A program made the position numbers and the translations under genes. Under the pieces are notes generated by a model that worked only from the letters and a program-made list of their open reading frames with translations, had not been told where the DNA came from and searched no databases. A stretch of 47,776 nt of DNA from Microseira wollei NIES-4236 (GTDB lineage Bacteria; Cyanobacteriota; Cyanobacteriia; Cyanobacteriales; Aerosakkonemataceae), in contig NZ_BLAY01000068.1 of the NCBI RefSeq assembly GCF_020521235.1, positions 1 through 47,776 of the forward strand, given 5' to 3'. Shown here piece after piece: positions 33,501 through 41,326 of the stretch; within the stretch, counting starts at the first letter, position 1; every line of letters begins with the position of its first letter.

Positions 33501-34218
33501 TTTGCTAAGTTCAGCCGAAATAGTTTTGCGAGATTTGGCTAATTATAACGAGCAAGGACTTTCTTATCTGGAATTGCGCGAGTCATTTTATACTAAATTA
33601 TTGCAGGTAGTAAATAATAGTTTAGATAGTTTACTAAGTTTTGTTCCAATTCAAACAGGTTATATCAGTGGCAGTTTGTTAGTTGTTCCTCTGGCAGGCA
33701 GAGCGGTAGAAGAAAAGTATAAAATGCGACTGGGACAGGAAATTGTGACTTTTAGTGACGGTAAATTACTCAATCAAATGTCCGAAATTAAAAATAGTAC
33801 AACCTATCCAGATAGTCTACGTTCTGCTATTAAGGAGGCGATGGATTTAGTGAACTTGCTGGAGGAACAACCCAATAAGACACAAAAATTTGCACAGAAC
33901 AGCCAGTATTCTGACCAGTATTATGCTTTACCCTTATTTATGTTTGTTAGCGGTGAGGCGATGAGTCAATATTTTGGCAGCAATGATGAAGAACCGGAAG
34001 ATCAAAGGTTTCGAGATATTTTAGCTACGTATCTTAATTCTCTCTATCCTGTCAGTAATATTTTGCCGATTGGTCACAAATATAAGGATTTCCCGTTTCT
34101 GGTTTTTAGAAGCTACAGTTTAAATGAGATTAGAAGCAAACTTTTTACAGATAAGTATTTTCTAACTTCTAATGAATTGAATGTCCTAAACTTGATGCTT
34201 TCTCAAGACTCCCAATAG
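30538..34218 (+). CDS. SF2-helicase-like P-loop ATPase of unknown family, second gene of the module
   Basis: A 1226-residue protein. Residues 1-380 are mostly helical, with QCCFCGD (112-118) and a segment GEFLRADTLILIRCGKQLRVLCLDYS (in two parts, about 153-178). That segment has the spacing of a PD-(D/E)xK nuclease core, but D-Y-S stands where E-x-K would be. The ATPase part has Walker A GNPGIGKTT (411-419), Walker B IMIDEITGDD (611-620), motif III IIVSDAS (649-655) and motif IV AQLIVYIQDKQRL (760-772). Motif V is VIFMTASASRGLSFP (813-827) and motif VI is EVIQVIYRGRG (847-857). The roughly 190 residues between Walker A and B are longer than in most SF2 enzymes. The last 350 residues are helical and unassigned. 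It starts within the stop of the upstream gene (ATGA). A nucleic-acid translocase in a conflict system is the best guess. Confidence 0.85.
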   Translation: MRGYDLGQELGRLFEVGFNIGMLAYIEQNQLSHKFGKLYRQYLQQLSFPKMLKQLAIKAEVISEQNRQIIGKWGTLFLQKSFLAGLNFFSEYIKSTGWKKHQLKRLEILYYQCCFCGDNSLGTINKSDDEVFKEVLSQFGEIEVDISKYSEKGEFLRADTLILIRCGKQLRVLCLDYSIFSIKSIQDLVDVDSVEVIRRILLSEIRYLKSKSVFCNLGLDSKTSELNLSENLARYFTAFKRGDKETAKLIQAASYAHSFAEFLRSHNFLTAETEVIFNVVGYSDRGISAMSLNRDNLDILATCSHIYKRDSSDLEIQDARQEVLRLIKRNAAKSFQDGKNFINRLLDVSQDGITSIVHQDRVENFLNSIDAIPPYLATQLQVTPNLDLRQAHAELITKALDSDVTYIFLTGNPGIGKTTAIANFLKTEKCLNEGFLFFYVSPRTQVNLDIIEKFKQTPTNLYDDRIFTITTSADLIKNNGGQCTVNYLSNQRDDNFVEQTVHFVNQNTQLVSQGLSKNLKRLTEDQIQDVCQQNRGVLDSICEAIYTTINRNLSHNIVATVSIQSLKKTQSGRDTLYHFEKIFKSAYNSTEGMVITSQMKQISSKIKHLFIMIDEITGDDSGVEFLNGISRILKNYGLIDSQYGFNTKIIVSDASIVDPDVIKQHLEETKAEPNKIFFRKAAAKASPLSVQTFQFKDLKARVINANSYPAKSLEISYKIFIESVKFNEQVNLPRKYELENCVQNQIVEDINTFLNQQNTAQLIVYIQDKQRLTDLIEKIREERGEFIQHQDYLEIHSDSEKQRIHEYINRVQVIFMTASASRGLSFPKAKHILVDIPRFEIEKNLMEVIQVIYRGRGSYNEDGIKKTLDGEDKELIFYLSEQAVYYPKDRHSSFHNSSNEQQLSLQESVLSLLNVLLILKTSIMTRIFGSGCIGQNDFITIPIGGKSVFAAGQTFSSKMATLIKQLKKEHKKRRNDELLQEVYTTLEGLLSSAEIVLRDLANYNEQGLSYLELRESFYTKLLQVVNNSLDSLLSFVPIQTGYISGSLLVVPLAGRAVEEKYKMRLGQEIVTFSDGKLLNQMSEIKNSTTYPDSLRSAIKEAMDLVNLLEEQPNKTQKFAQNSQYSDQYYALPLFMFVSGEAMSQYFGSNDEEPEDQRFRDILATYLNSLYPVSNILPIGHKYKDFPFLVFRSYSLNEIRSKLFTDKYFLTSNELNVLNLMLSQDSQ

Positions 34219-34313
34219 CTAAATTAACGTCGCGTGTTTTCCCGCAGGCGGGGTCAAAAACCGGGTTTCTGCGTCAATCTCGCTCGGATCGCCTTTGTTT
34301 TTTTGCGTAAGTC
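34219..34313. mobile_element. Partial MITE-like element at the right edge of the two-gene block
   Basis: CTGCGTCAATCTCGC followed by GCCTTTGTTTTTTTGCGTAAG TC (34269-34313) matches the right half of the 10771-10873 element and is in inverted orientation to the left-edge terminus at 27180. Before it is an AAAAACCGGGTTTCT half-palindrome (34256-34270). The terminus ends precisely where similarity to the GT4 gene begins. Confidence 0.65.
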
Positions 34314-34420
34314 ATGCTGATGATGATTTAGAACGGCGCTTTAGTTGGGCTAAAATTGCGGGGCAGACCGAGGCAGTTTATCACCAAGTGGCGAAACAGC
34401 GCTCGCCAGCTAATTGGTAA
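34314..34420 (+). pseudogene. 3-prime remnant of a GT4 glycosyltransferase gene
   Basis: 107 bases align without gaps to 26744-26850, the end of the complete GT4 gene, with about 15 differences. The frame is kept: DDDLERRFSWAKIAGQTEAV YHQVAKQRSPANW and stop, versus YDDLERRFSWSKIARQTEAV YQQVAKERSRVDW. Only the last 35 or so codons exist; the rest is missing and the MITE terminus takes its place. This looks like the tail of a former tandem paralogue, cut when the block to its left arrived. Confidence 0.85.
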
Positions 34421-34583
34421 TATTCTCTCCAGGAGAGAGGGGATGGATTCCCTCTCTACTTAAGCGAAATTTTAATCAATGCCGTAGCAAGTGGGCGAGA
34501 CAGAAACAATGTGGGCAATATAACTCTGGATACCTGGGTGAATACCACGCCAGATTTTGCTAGCGCCATTGTTATCGAACCCC
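34421..34583 (+). other. Hairpin and an unassigned open frame tail before the histidine kinase gene
   Basis: AGAGAGGGGA...TTCCCTCTCT (about 34434-34459) resembles the hairpin after the complete GT4 gene. An open frame with no start codon (about 34444-34604) reads LSEILINAVASGRDRNNVGN ITLDTWVNTTPDFASAIV and stops after the kinase start. It has a coding look and may be the tail of a deleted gene; I cannot name it. Confidence 0.35.
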
Positions 34584-36806
34584 ATGAACCTACCTACTGC
34601 TAAACCTACCCAATCCTTATCCCTCCAGTGGTTGCTCATCGTTCCCTTTGTGCTGCAAATATTCGGTGCTGTGGGATTGGTGGGTTACCTGTCTTTTAGA
34701 AATGGGCAAAATACCGTCAACGATTTGGCGAACCAGTTGATGGAGAAAACCACCGATGTTGTGGATGAACACTTAGACCACTATCTGAAGATTCCCCATC
34801 AGGTGAACCAGATTAATGCAGATGCGGTGCGCTTGGGTTTGCTTGATTTGCGAGATCGCAAAAAGGCAGGACAATATTACTGGAAACAGATGCAGGTGTA
34901 CGACTTCACCTACATAGGTCACACCTCTGGTGATGGGACAGGTGCGGGTGCTGCTCGCTACGACGACAAAACTGTCACCATTAATGAACAGGTTTCGCAA
35001 CCGCTTAAAAATTCATACACTTACACCACCGATGCGGATGGAAATCGCCAGCAACTTCTCTACAACGTTGATTTTGATGCCCTCAATCAGGCGTACCATA
35101 GCAATGTTGTCAAAGCAGGCAAACCCATTTGGTCGCGCATCTATACCTGGTATGAATCCACCGGGTCCATCCCTCCCTACATTTCGGCTTCGGCAAACTA
35201 CCCCCTCTACGATAAAGATAAAAAGCTAATAGCAGTGCTATTCAGCGATTTTCACCTGCTGAAGTTGAGTGAATTTTTACGCAATTCCAATCCCAGTCAC
35301 ACGGGACAGATTTTTATCATAGAACGGAATGGCGCACTGATTGCCAACTCCGGGACGGAGAAACCCTACCGCATTCGCAACCACAAAATTGAACGCATCA
35401 ACGCGATTGATAGTCCTAACCCTTTGGTACAAAGTGCAGCTAAACAACTTCAGCAACAGTTTAAAAACTTCCAGAGTATTGGTGAAATTCGCAATCTGCA
35501 ATTTGACCTTGAGGGCGAACGGCACTATGTCCAGGTTATGCCCTGGAAAGATGCTTACGGGTTAGATTGGTTAGTAATAGTTGCGGTTCCAGCACGGGAA
35601 TTTACTGCCGAAATTGATGCCAACACCCGCGATACCATCCTGCTTTGTTTGGCATCTCTCCTGATCGCCACTCTAATAGGATATTTGACCGCAGCCTGGA
35701 TTACGCGCCCTATTTTAAAGCTCAGCCAAGCCTCAGAAGCCATTGCCAACGGACAACTCTATCAACAAGTTGAAATCTCCTACTTCAAAGAGTTAGGTAT
35801 TTTGGCAAACGCATTCAACCAAATGGCACAACAATTGCGCGAATCTTTCACTGCATTAGAGGAAACAAATGTAGAACTCGAAGACCGAGTTGAGGAACGC
35901 ACGGCTGAACTTAAAAACACCCTAACAGAACTGCAACGCACGCAAGCACAAATGCTCCAAAGCGAGAAGATGTCGGCATTGGGGCAAATGGTGGCGGGTA
36001 TTGCCCACGAAATTAATAACCCGGTCAATTTCATTCACGGCAACCTCTCCCACCTGCAAGAATATGCTGAATATTTGCTGAAATTTTTGCAACTATACCA
36101 ACAACACTCCCCGAATCCAGTCGCGGAAATTCAAGCCGAAGCTGAAGAATTGGATCTGGAGTTTTTACAGGAAGATTTGGTGAAAATATTGGGTTCGATG
36201 AAAGTGGGAACTGACCGCATTCGTCAAATTGTACTGTCGTTGCGCAACTTTTCGCGCATGGATGAAGCAGAATTTAAGGATGTCGATCTTCACGAAGGAA
36301 TTGAGAGTACTTTGCTGATTTTGCAACATCGCCTAAAAGCTAGACTGGAACGTCCTGAAATTGAAGTGATTCGAGACTATGGCAACTTGCCCAAAGTTGA
36401 ATGTTACGCCGGACCCCTGAATCAGGTGTTTATGAATATTCTGGTAAATGCGATCGATGCTATCGAAGAAGTTAATGCCAAGCGAACTGATCGGGAAATC
36501 AAAGATAATCCCGGTCGGATTACCATTCGCACATCTGTGGTAGATTCGCAATGGGTAGAAGTTGCGATCGCAGACAATGGTCCCGGCATTCCCGAACCCG
36601 TTAAACAACGCATTTTCGATCCTTTCTTTACTACCAAACCTGTGGGTAAAGGTACGGGGATGGGGATGTCGATCAGCTATCAAATTATTACAGAAAAACA
36701 CAATGGCAAATTGGAGTGTTTCTCCACTCCTGGAAAGGGAACTGAGTTTGCAATTGTGATTCCCATCCAGCAACAAGTTCGTAGCGATGCCCCGTTGGCG
36801 AGCTAA
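34584..36806 (+). CDS. Membrane sensor histidine kinase (Cache-type sensor, HAMP, HisKA, HATPase)
   Basis: A 740-residue kinase. TM1 is near 15-36 (LQWLLIVPFVLQIFGAVGLV). A periplasmic sensor of about 310 residues follows, with dCache-like features (FTYIGHTSGDGTGAGAARYD, PIWSRIYTWYESTG, HTGQIFIIERNGALIANSG). TM2 is LLCLASLLIATLIGYLTAA, followed by HAMP (RPILKLSQASEAIANGQLYQ) and a coiled coil (LEDRVEERTAELKNTLTELQ). The H-box is GIAHEINNPVNF (H475). The ATPase domain has [35 protein letters not shown] and GTGMGMSISYQI. This is the NtrB-like HisKA subclass with response regulator unknown and none adjacent. ATG 34584 is preferred; a TTG at 34557 adds nine residues. Its last bases overlap the convergent iscS-type gene by four. 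Confidence 0.9.
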   Translation: MNLPTAKPTQSLSLQWLLIVPFVLQIFGAVGLVGYLSFRNGQNTVNDLANQLMEKTTDVVDEHLDHYLKIPHQVNQINADAVRLGLLDLRDRKKAGQYYWKQMQVYDFTYIGHTSGDGTGAGAARYDDKTVTINEQVSQPLKNSYTYTTDADGNRQQLLYNVDFDALNQAYHSNVVKAGKPIWSRIYTWYESTGSIPPYISASANYPLYDKDKKLIAVLFSDFHLLKLSEFLRNSNPSHTGQIFIIERNGALIANSGTEKPYRIRNHKIERINAIDSPNPLVQSAAKQLQQQFKNFQSIGEIRNLQFDLEGERHYVQVMPWKDAYGLDWLVIVAVPAREFTAEIDANTRDTILLCLASLLIATLIGYLTAAWITRPILKLSQASEAIANGQLYQQVEISYFKELGILANAFNQMAQQLRESFTALEETNVELEDRVEERTAELKNTLTELQRTQAQMLQSEKMSALGQMVAGIAHEINNPVNFIHGNLSHLQEYAEYLLKFLQLYQQHSPNPVAEIQAEAEELDLEFLQEDLVKILGSMKVGTDRIRQIVLSLRNFSRMDEAEFKDVDLHEGIESTLLILQHRLKARLERPEIEVIRDYGNLPKVECYAGPLNQVFMNILVNAIDAIEEVNAKRTDREIKDNPGRITIRTSVVDSQWVEVAIADNGPGIPEPVKQRIFDPFFTTKPVGKGTGMGMSISYQIITEKHNGKLECFSTPGKGTEFAIVIPIQQQVRSDAPLAS

Positions 36807-37978
36807 ACTTTAGACTGGGAAAGAGATGCAACTCGTAGGGATTTGATGGTGGCGATCGCATGTTGCGCCACTGTATCTATCTCTGCTTCTGTATTAAACC
36901 GCCCAATACCAAACCGAATCGAAGCATAAGCAAGCGCCTCCGAATGTCCCAGCGCCATCAGAACGTGGGAGGGACTCGTTTTAGTCGAGGTACAAGCAGC
37001 GCCGGAAGACACCGCCACAACGGGTTGCAACCCCAGTAACAACGCCGCACCGTCCACCCCCTCGACGCTGATATTCAGGTTACCCGGTAACCGCTGGGTA
37101 TGATGACCGTTGAGAAAAATGTCCCCAATTGGGGATAAATTTTCCCACAAACGCTGGCGCAAGTTGGTCAAACGTTCCATTTCGCAAGGCATTTCCTCTA
37201 AAGCGAGTTCTACCGCACGAGCAAACCCGACTATTTGCGGCGGGTACAGGGTACCAGATCGCATTCCCCGTTCCTGTCCTCCCCCGTGTAACTGGGGTGC
37301 GAGTTTAACTCTGGGGTTGCGGCGACGGACGTAAATAGCTCCAATACCTTTAGGACCGTATATTTTATGAGCGGTCATCGATAAAAGGTCGATATTCATC
37401 GCCTCCACATCGAGGGGAATTTTACCCAATGCTTGGGCAGCATCGGTGTGAAATAATACCTGATGTTCGCGACAAATTGCGCCAATTTCTGCCAAGGGTT
37501 GCAACACGCCAATTTCGTTATTAGCTGCCATGACTGACACTAAAATAGTATCGGGACGAATTGCTGTTTCGAGTTCGGCTAAATCGAGCAGTCCGTCTGG
37601 TTGTACGGGGAGGAAGGTGATATCGAAACCGAGGGAGCGCAAATACTCACAAGGGTCGAGAACCGCGTTATGCTCGGTGACGACAGTAATAACGTGACGC
37701 CCTTTTTGGAAATAAGCTTCCGCCACTCCTTTTATGGCTAAATTATTTGCTTCCGTCGCCCCACTCGTAAAGATAATTTCTTCTGGTGTAGCGCCAATTG
37801 CTGCTGCTAAAATTGCCCTGGATTGTTTCACCGCTGCTTCTGCTTCCCAACCATAAACGTGGTTAATGCTAGCGGGATTGCCAAAGTGTTCTTTAAAGTA
37901 AGGTAGCATTGCCGCTAACACCCGTTCATCGACGGGGGTGGTTGCGTGATTATCGAGGTAGATGGGACGGTGAGACAT
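36803..37978 (-). CDS. iscS: Cysteine desulfurase, IscS/NifS class
   Basis: A 391-residue PLP enzyme that removes sulfur from cysteine for Fe-S cluster and thio-cofactor assembly. It starts IYLDNHATTPVDERVLAAML, shows EIIFTSGATEANNLAIKG, TEHNAVLDPC, the PLP-binding HTDAAQALGKIPLD and the Schiff-base Lys205 in SMTAHKIYGPKGIGA. The active-site Cys329 is in the flexible loop SSGAACTSTKTSPSHVL, which is class I (NifS/IscS) rather than SufS. Cyanobacteria carry several of these, so the exact paralogue is uncertain. It is monocistronic, and its stop codon overlaps that of the convergent histidine kinase gene. Confidence 0.9.
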   Translation of the reverse strand: MSHRPIYLDNHATTPVDERVLAAMLPYFKEHFGNPASINHVYGWEAEAAVKQSRAILAAAIGATPEEIIFTSGATEANNLAIKGVAEAYFQKGRHVITVVTEHNAVLDPCEYLRSLGFDITFLPVQPDGLLDLAELETAIRPDTILVSVMAANNEIGVLQPLAEIGAICREHQVLFHTDAAQALGKIPLDVEAMNIDLLSMTAHKIYGPKGIGAIYVRRRNPRVKLAPQLHGGGQERGMRSGTLYPPQIVGFARAVELALEEMPCEMERLTNLRQRLWENLSPIGDIFLNGHHTQRLPGNLNISVEGVDGAALLLGLQPVVAVSSGAACTSTKTSPSHVLMALGHSEALAYASIRFGIGRFNTEAEIDTVAQHAIATIKSLRVASLSQSKV

Positions 37979-38542
37979 CTGGGGAATTTTAGATTTTAGA
38001 TTTTAGATTTTAGATTTTATTTGGGGATGGGGAACTGGAAAATGGCATAAGTTTTTCAGGTTAATCTTAGATTATTTTAGCAAATTTTTATAAAATTATA
38101 CAAAATTGGCTTGATAGTCCTCTGGGTCTAAAATAAAAAGCGATCGCAACCACGAGTGGCAGATCTCGCGCCATACGGTTGCGATCGCAACGGGTGGAAA
38201 TAAGCACAATGGCAGCAGATCGCATCTGCTTTCTGAACAAAATTAAAGCGAATTCCAGGGTTGCTTGCAGTCGCAAATAATACCGAAAATAGAGCGGGAG
38301 GCAGATAGCCCCGTATTTTTAAATCGGGGTGGAATGGCGACACGGGCAGATTTATCTGCCGTGCAGTCACCTTAGTTGTTACATAACTTATTATACAAAT
38401 GCCATCTTTGAGGGAGATGAGGGAGATGAGGGAGATGATGCAGACAAGCAAAATTAGAAGAAAAATTAATATGTTGTAGCGAGAGCGGCTGATAACGATA
38501 TCCTCAGAAAGTAGTTTCAAGTTGTTATTCCTCTGAATCGAT
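37979..38542. other. Gene-free region with several small repeats
   Basis: Tandem TTTTAGA units are at 37988-38018. A hairpin with GCGATCGCAACC (38140) and GGTTGCGATCGC (38177) spans about 48 bp with HIP1 in both arms. Four direct GAGGGAGAT units are at about 38408-38437. The sequence just before 38543 is probably the leader of the CAAD gene. Minus-strand frames here (38088-38276, 38128-38610) have no domain signal. Confidence 0.55.
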
Positions 38543-38980
38543 ATGCAGCCTGAAAATCCCCCAACAGCCACAAATAAGGCTGAAACGGAATTGCCGACCG
38601 TAGAGGTCAAAGTCCAAGCAGGAGAAACGGCGACGCCATCGGTGTCGTCAGAGGAACCCCCGAAGGAACAATGGCGGCAGGCAGTAGACCAAGTCTTAAA
38701 ATTTGTAGATACGCCGCCAGATTACGTCAGCAACTTTTTTACGACATACAAGCGACCCCTGATTACCGTTGGTTTAATTCTGGCAGGCTTTGTCAGCGTT
38801 AAAGTCTTATTTGGTTTGCTCGATGCGATTAATGACATTCCATTAGTAGCACCAACCTTGGAGCTAATTGGGATAGCATACACGGTTTGGTTTATTTACC
38901 GCTACTTGCTGGGTGCTAGCAACCGCAAAGAATTACTCGACCAAATTCAAAACCTGAAAAACTACATTGTTGGGAGTTAA
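38543..38980 (+). CDS. CAAD-domain (CURT1-like) membrane protein
   Basis: A 145-residue protein. A disordered acidic N-terminus (about 1-45, ETELPTVEVKVQAGETATPS) is followed by an amphipathic helix (WRQAVDQVLKFVDTPPDYVS) and two transmembrane helices (PLITVGLILAGFVSVKVLFG and TLELIGIAYTVWFIYRYLLG). The C-terminal amphipathic helix is RKELLDQIQNLKNYI. This is the CAAD domain, first seen appended to cyanobacterial aminoacyl-tRNA synthetases. It is shared with CURT1 proteins that bend thylakoid membranes; the stand-alone form points to thylakoid curvature. It is monocistronic, followed by heptamer repeats. Confidence 0.9.
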   Translation: MQPENPPTATNKAETELPTVEVKVQAGETATPSVSSEEPPKEQWRQAVDQVLKFVDTPPDYVSNFFTTYKRPLITVGLILAGFVSVKVLFGLLDAINDIPLVAPTLELIGIAYTVWFIYRYLLGASNRKELLDQIQNLKNYIVGS

Positions 38981-39111
38981 TGGGTAATGGGTAATGGGTA
39001 ATGGCTAATGGCTAATGGCTAATGGCTAATGGCTAATGGGTAATAGTAAGGGAAAGGGTTTCGCTCCCTTCTTACTCTCCCAATTACCTATTACCAATTA
39101 CCTATTACCAA
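38976..39111. repeat. Heptanucleotide repeat tracts between convergent genes
   Basis: About nine TAATGGG/TAATGGC units (38976-39042) face ATTACCTATTACCAATTACC units (39085-39111), enabling a long hairpin between the CAAD and WD40 genes; it could serve as a shared terminator. Confidence 0.9.
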
Positions 39112-39112
39112 A

Positions 39113-40189
39113 TTATTGCGATCGCCAAATTCTAATCGTCTCATCTCTAGACCCGCTACCGGCACTGACAATAATTTTCCCATCGCGGCTAAAAGCAAGG
39201 CTACGCACTTGATCTGAATGTCCGGAAAGGGTTTGCAGCAATTGTCCCGTATTCATATCCCAGCGTTTAATATTACTACTTTCATCGCCGCTGGCAATTG
39301 TTTTACCATCGGGGTTAATCGCCACAGTAAAAACCGGACTTTCATCTTGCAGCGTGCGAATAACTTCGCCATTATCCAGATTCCAAATTTTAATTGTCTT
39401 GTCGTGGGAACCGCTCACCAACATTTTACCATCGGGACTAAACGCCACCGACCAAACGGCATAAAAAGTATGTCCCTTCAAACTGCGAACCAATCTACCA
39501 GTACTCAAATTCCAAATTTTAACCGATAAATCTTGATTGCCACTTGCCAAACTTTTCCCATCCGGACTAATAGCAACCGATAAAATCATACCCGAACGAG
39601 GAGAAAGGGTACGCTGCAATCCTCCAGTACTTAAATTCCAAATTTTAATCCTGCCATCTCCACTTCCACTCACTAATGTTCGACCATCTGGACTAATGGC
39701 AACTGAATAAATTCCGCCCGAATGTCCGGATAAAGTCCGTCGCAATCTACCCGTTTCTAAATTCCAAATTTTGAGAGTTTTATCGCTACTGCCGCTCACT
39801 AAAGTTTTACCATCTGGACTAATGGCAACTGCTAAAACTGGGTTAGTATGTCCCGTTAAAGTCCGCCGCAGTTCACCCGTTTCCAAATCCCAAATTTTAA
39901 TACTTTTGTCGCTACTGCCGCTGACTAAAATTTTACCATCCGGACTAATCGCAACTGTCCCCACTCCGCCTGCATGTTCTGTGAGGGTTTTAGTTAGAGT
40001 AAAATTGGTTGCGTCAGTATTTTGGGATGGGGCAGTCGCTGGCGGCGTGGGTGAGGCTGCTTGCGCCACCGTGCGTCCATAAATTTGGGTTCCGGTTAAT
40101 ACCAACAAAAGCAGCCCCATACTGACGAGGATTTGATTTTTAGGCTTTAAGAAGCGGATGAGGGTTGAAAATTTTGGCATCAGCGGCAT
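39113..40189 (-). CDS. Secreted or membrane-anchored WD40 beta-propeller protein
   Basis: A 358-residue protein. An N-terminal hydrophobic segment (ILVSMGLLLLVLTGTQIYG, near 21-39) ends at TVAQA, so it is a signal peptide or anchor. After a short Pro/Thr linker, seven WD40 repeats follow, each with the pattern S-P-D-G-K-x-L-V-S-G-S-x-D-x-x-I-K-I-W-x-L (for example LVSGSSDKSIKIWDLETGEL). Seven blades make a complete propeller, used for protein-protein contacts; the partner is unknown. Cyanobacteria have many such proteins. GGAG lies seven bases before ATG 40189, which decides the start over a TTG at 40231. Confidence 0.9.
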   Translation of the reverse strand: MPLMPKFSTLIRFLKPKNQILVSMGLLLLVLTGTQIYGRTVAQAASPTPPATAPSQNTDATNFTLTKTLTEHAGGVGTVAISPDGKILVSGSSDKSIKIWDLETGELRRTLTGHTNPVLAVAISPDGKTLVSGSSDKTLKIWNLETGRLRRTLSGHSGGIYSVAISPDGRTLVSGSGDGRIKIWNLSTGGLQRTLSPRSGMILSVAISPDGKSLASGNQDLSVKIWNLSTGRLVRSLKGHTFYAVWSVAFSPDGKMLVSGSHDKTIKIWNLDNGEVIRTLQDESPVFTVAINPDGKTIASGDESSNIKRWDMNTGQLLQTLSGHSDQVRSLAFSRDGKIIVSAGSGSRDETIRIWRSQ

Positions 40190-40422
40190 TTTATCACTCC
40201 ATTTTGACTTAGTATAAGTATTTTGTGCCAAAGGTCAACTACCCTGGTAAGGATTGCGCTAACCGACAAATAGTTTACATTACCGTCAGGGGCGATGCGA
40301 GCGCAAGTTTTGATAAAAGCAAATCCGCGCACTACTTCCCCCTTTTTAAACGAACCGCCAAGAAGCCAAGAACGCCAAGAAGAAGAGATAGAATAAAGAG
40401 GGTTTCTCAGAGCGGATTGGGT

Positions 40423-41217
40423 ATGATTCATTTAAGAGCTATTTGTCAAAAAGCTGTTAAAAATTCTAGCATTTTATTTCCTTTCAATCTGGCTTTAATC
40501 AAAAATTTAAAATCAATTAACTTGCATCAGCCTGTAACTTTATTTGTGGGGGAAAATGGGTCGGGAAAGTCAACGTTGTTGGCAGCGATAGCAGCAGGTG
40601 TAGGAGCAATAACCGTGGGTGGAGAAGACATTCAAACGGACAAAAGTTTAGACCCCGCCAGACGCTTATCCAACCAGTTAAAATTTGTTTGGAATAAAAG
40701 AACCACGCGGGGATTTTTCCTGAGAGCAGAAGACTTCTTCAACTTTGCCCGACGCCTCAATAATATGACAAAAGAACTAGAAGAACAAGCTTCAGAGTAT
40801 GAAGGAAAATTTAGTGGATATGGCCTTCAATTAGCCAAGGCAGCAGTTTTGGGACAAAAAGCAGCTTTAGTGAGTAAATACGGGGATAATTTAGATGTTA
40901 ATTCTCACGGCGAAAGTTTTTTAAAGCTTTTTCAATCGCGTTTTGTTCCTGGTGGATTATATCTGTTGGACGAACCTGAAGCACCCCTCTCGCCACTGCG
41001 ACAATTAGCATTTTTATCAATGCTAAAAGATATGGTAAACCAAGATAGTCAATTTATTATTGCGACTCACTCTCCCATTCTCATGGCCTGACCCCAAGCA
41101 TCTATTTTGAGTTTCGATAGCTATCCAGTTAAAGAAGTAGCCTACGCTCAACTCGAACAGGTTACTTTAACAAAAGCTTTTTTGAATAATCCAGAATCAT
41201 ACTTGCGGCACTTGTAA
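40423..41217 (+). pseudogene. AAA/ABC-type ATPase gene with an in-frame stop near its end
   Basis: The frame from ATG 40423 encodes a small ABC-type AAA ATPase: [20 protein letters not shown] (Walker A), [15 protein letters not shown] (signature-like), [20 protein letters not shown] (Walker B and D-loop) and [12 protein letters not shown] (H-loop). It then meets TGA at 41089-41091. The same frame continues as PQASILSFDSYPVKEVAYAQ and on to NPESYLRHL, with a stop at 41215-41217, as in intact relatives where a Tyr-Pro usually follows ATHSPILMA. So a single nonsense change removes about 41 residues. All ATP-binding motifs remain, so the shorter 222-residue product might still work. The stretch before 40423 (in frame from 40225) lacks family similarity. 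Confidence 0.8.
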
Positions 41218-41218
41218 A

Positions 41219-41260
41219 GAAACCAGAAACCCGGTTTCTTCGAGAAACCGGGTTTCTAGG
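41219..41260. repeat. Palindromic AGAAACCCGGTTTCT repeat pair
   Basis: CCAGAAACCCGGTTTCTTCG and GAGAAACCGGGTTTCTAGG sit side by side and can fold on each other or individually, just after the disrupted ATPase frame. It may serve as a terminator. Confidence 0.75.
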
Positions 41261-41326
41261 ACATCTGCAAACAAAACAGCTCGAATATTCGCTACCCTAC
41301 AAAGAGGGGTATTCACAGGCTAAACA

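Noticed and set aside
27497-34218. Identification of the two-gene block as a known system (BREX, DISARM, Zorya, Hachiman, Mokosh, CRISPR Cas3)
   Set aside because: The helicase motifs are generic, and none of the defining partners (methylase, PLD nuclease, DUF1837, phosphatase, Cas proteins) is present in the pair; naming it would be a guess.
38088-38610. Minus-strand frames upstream of the CAAD gene
   Set aside because: They read through tandem GAGGGAGAT repeats and a hairpin and overlap the CAAD gene on the other strand; no family pattern.
40225-40422. N-terminal extension of the ABC-type ATPase
   Set aside because: It overlaps the divergent promoter region of the WD40 gene and has no family similarity; the conserved start is MIHLRAI at 40423.
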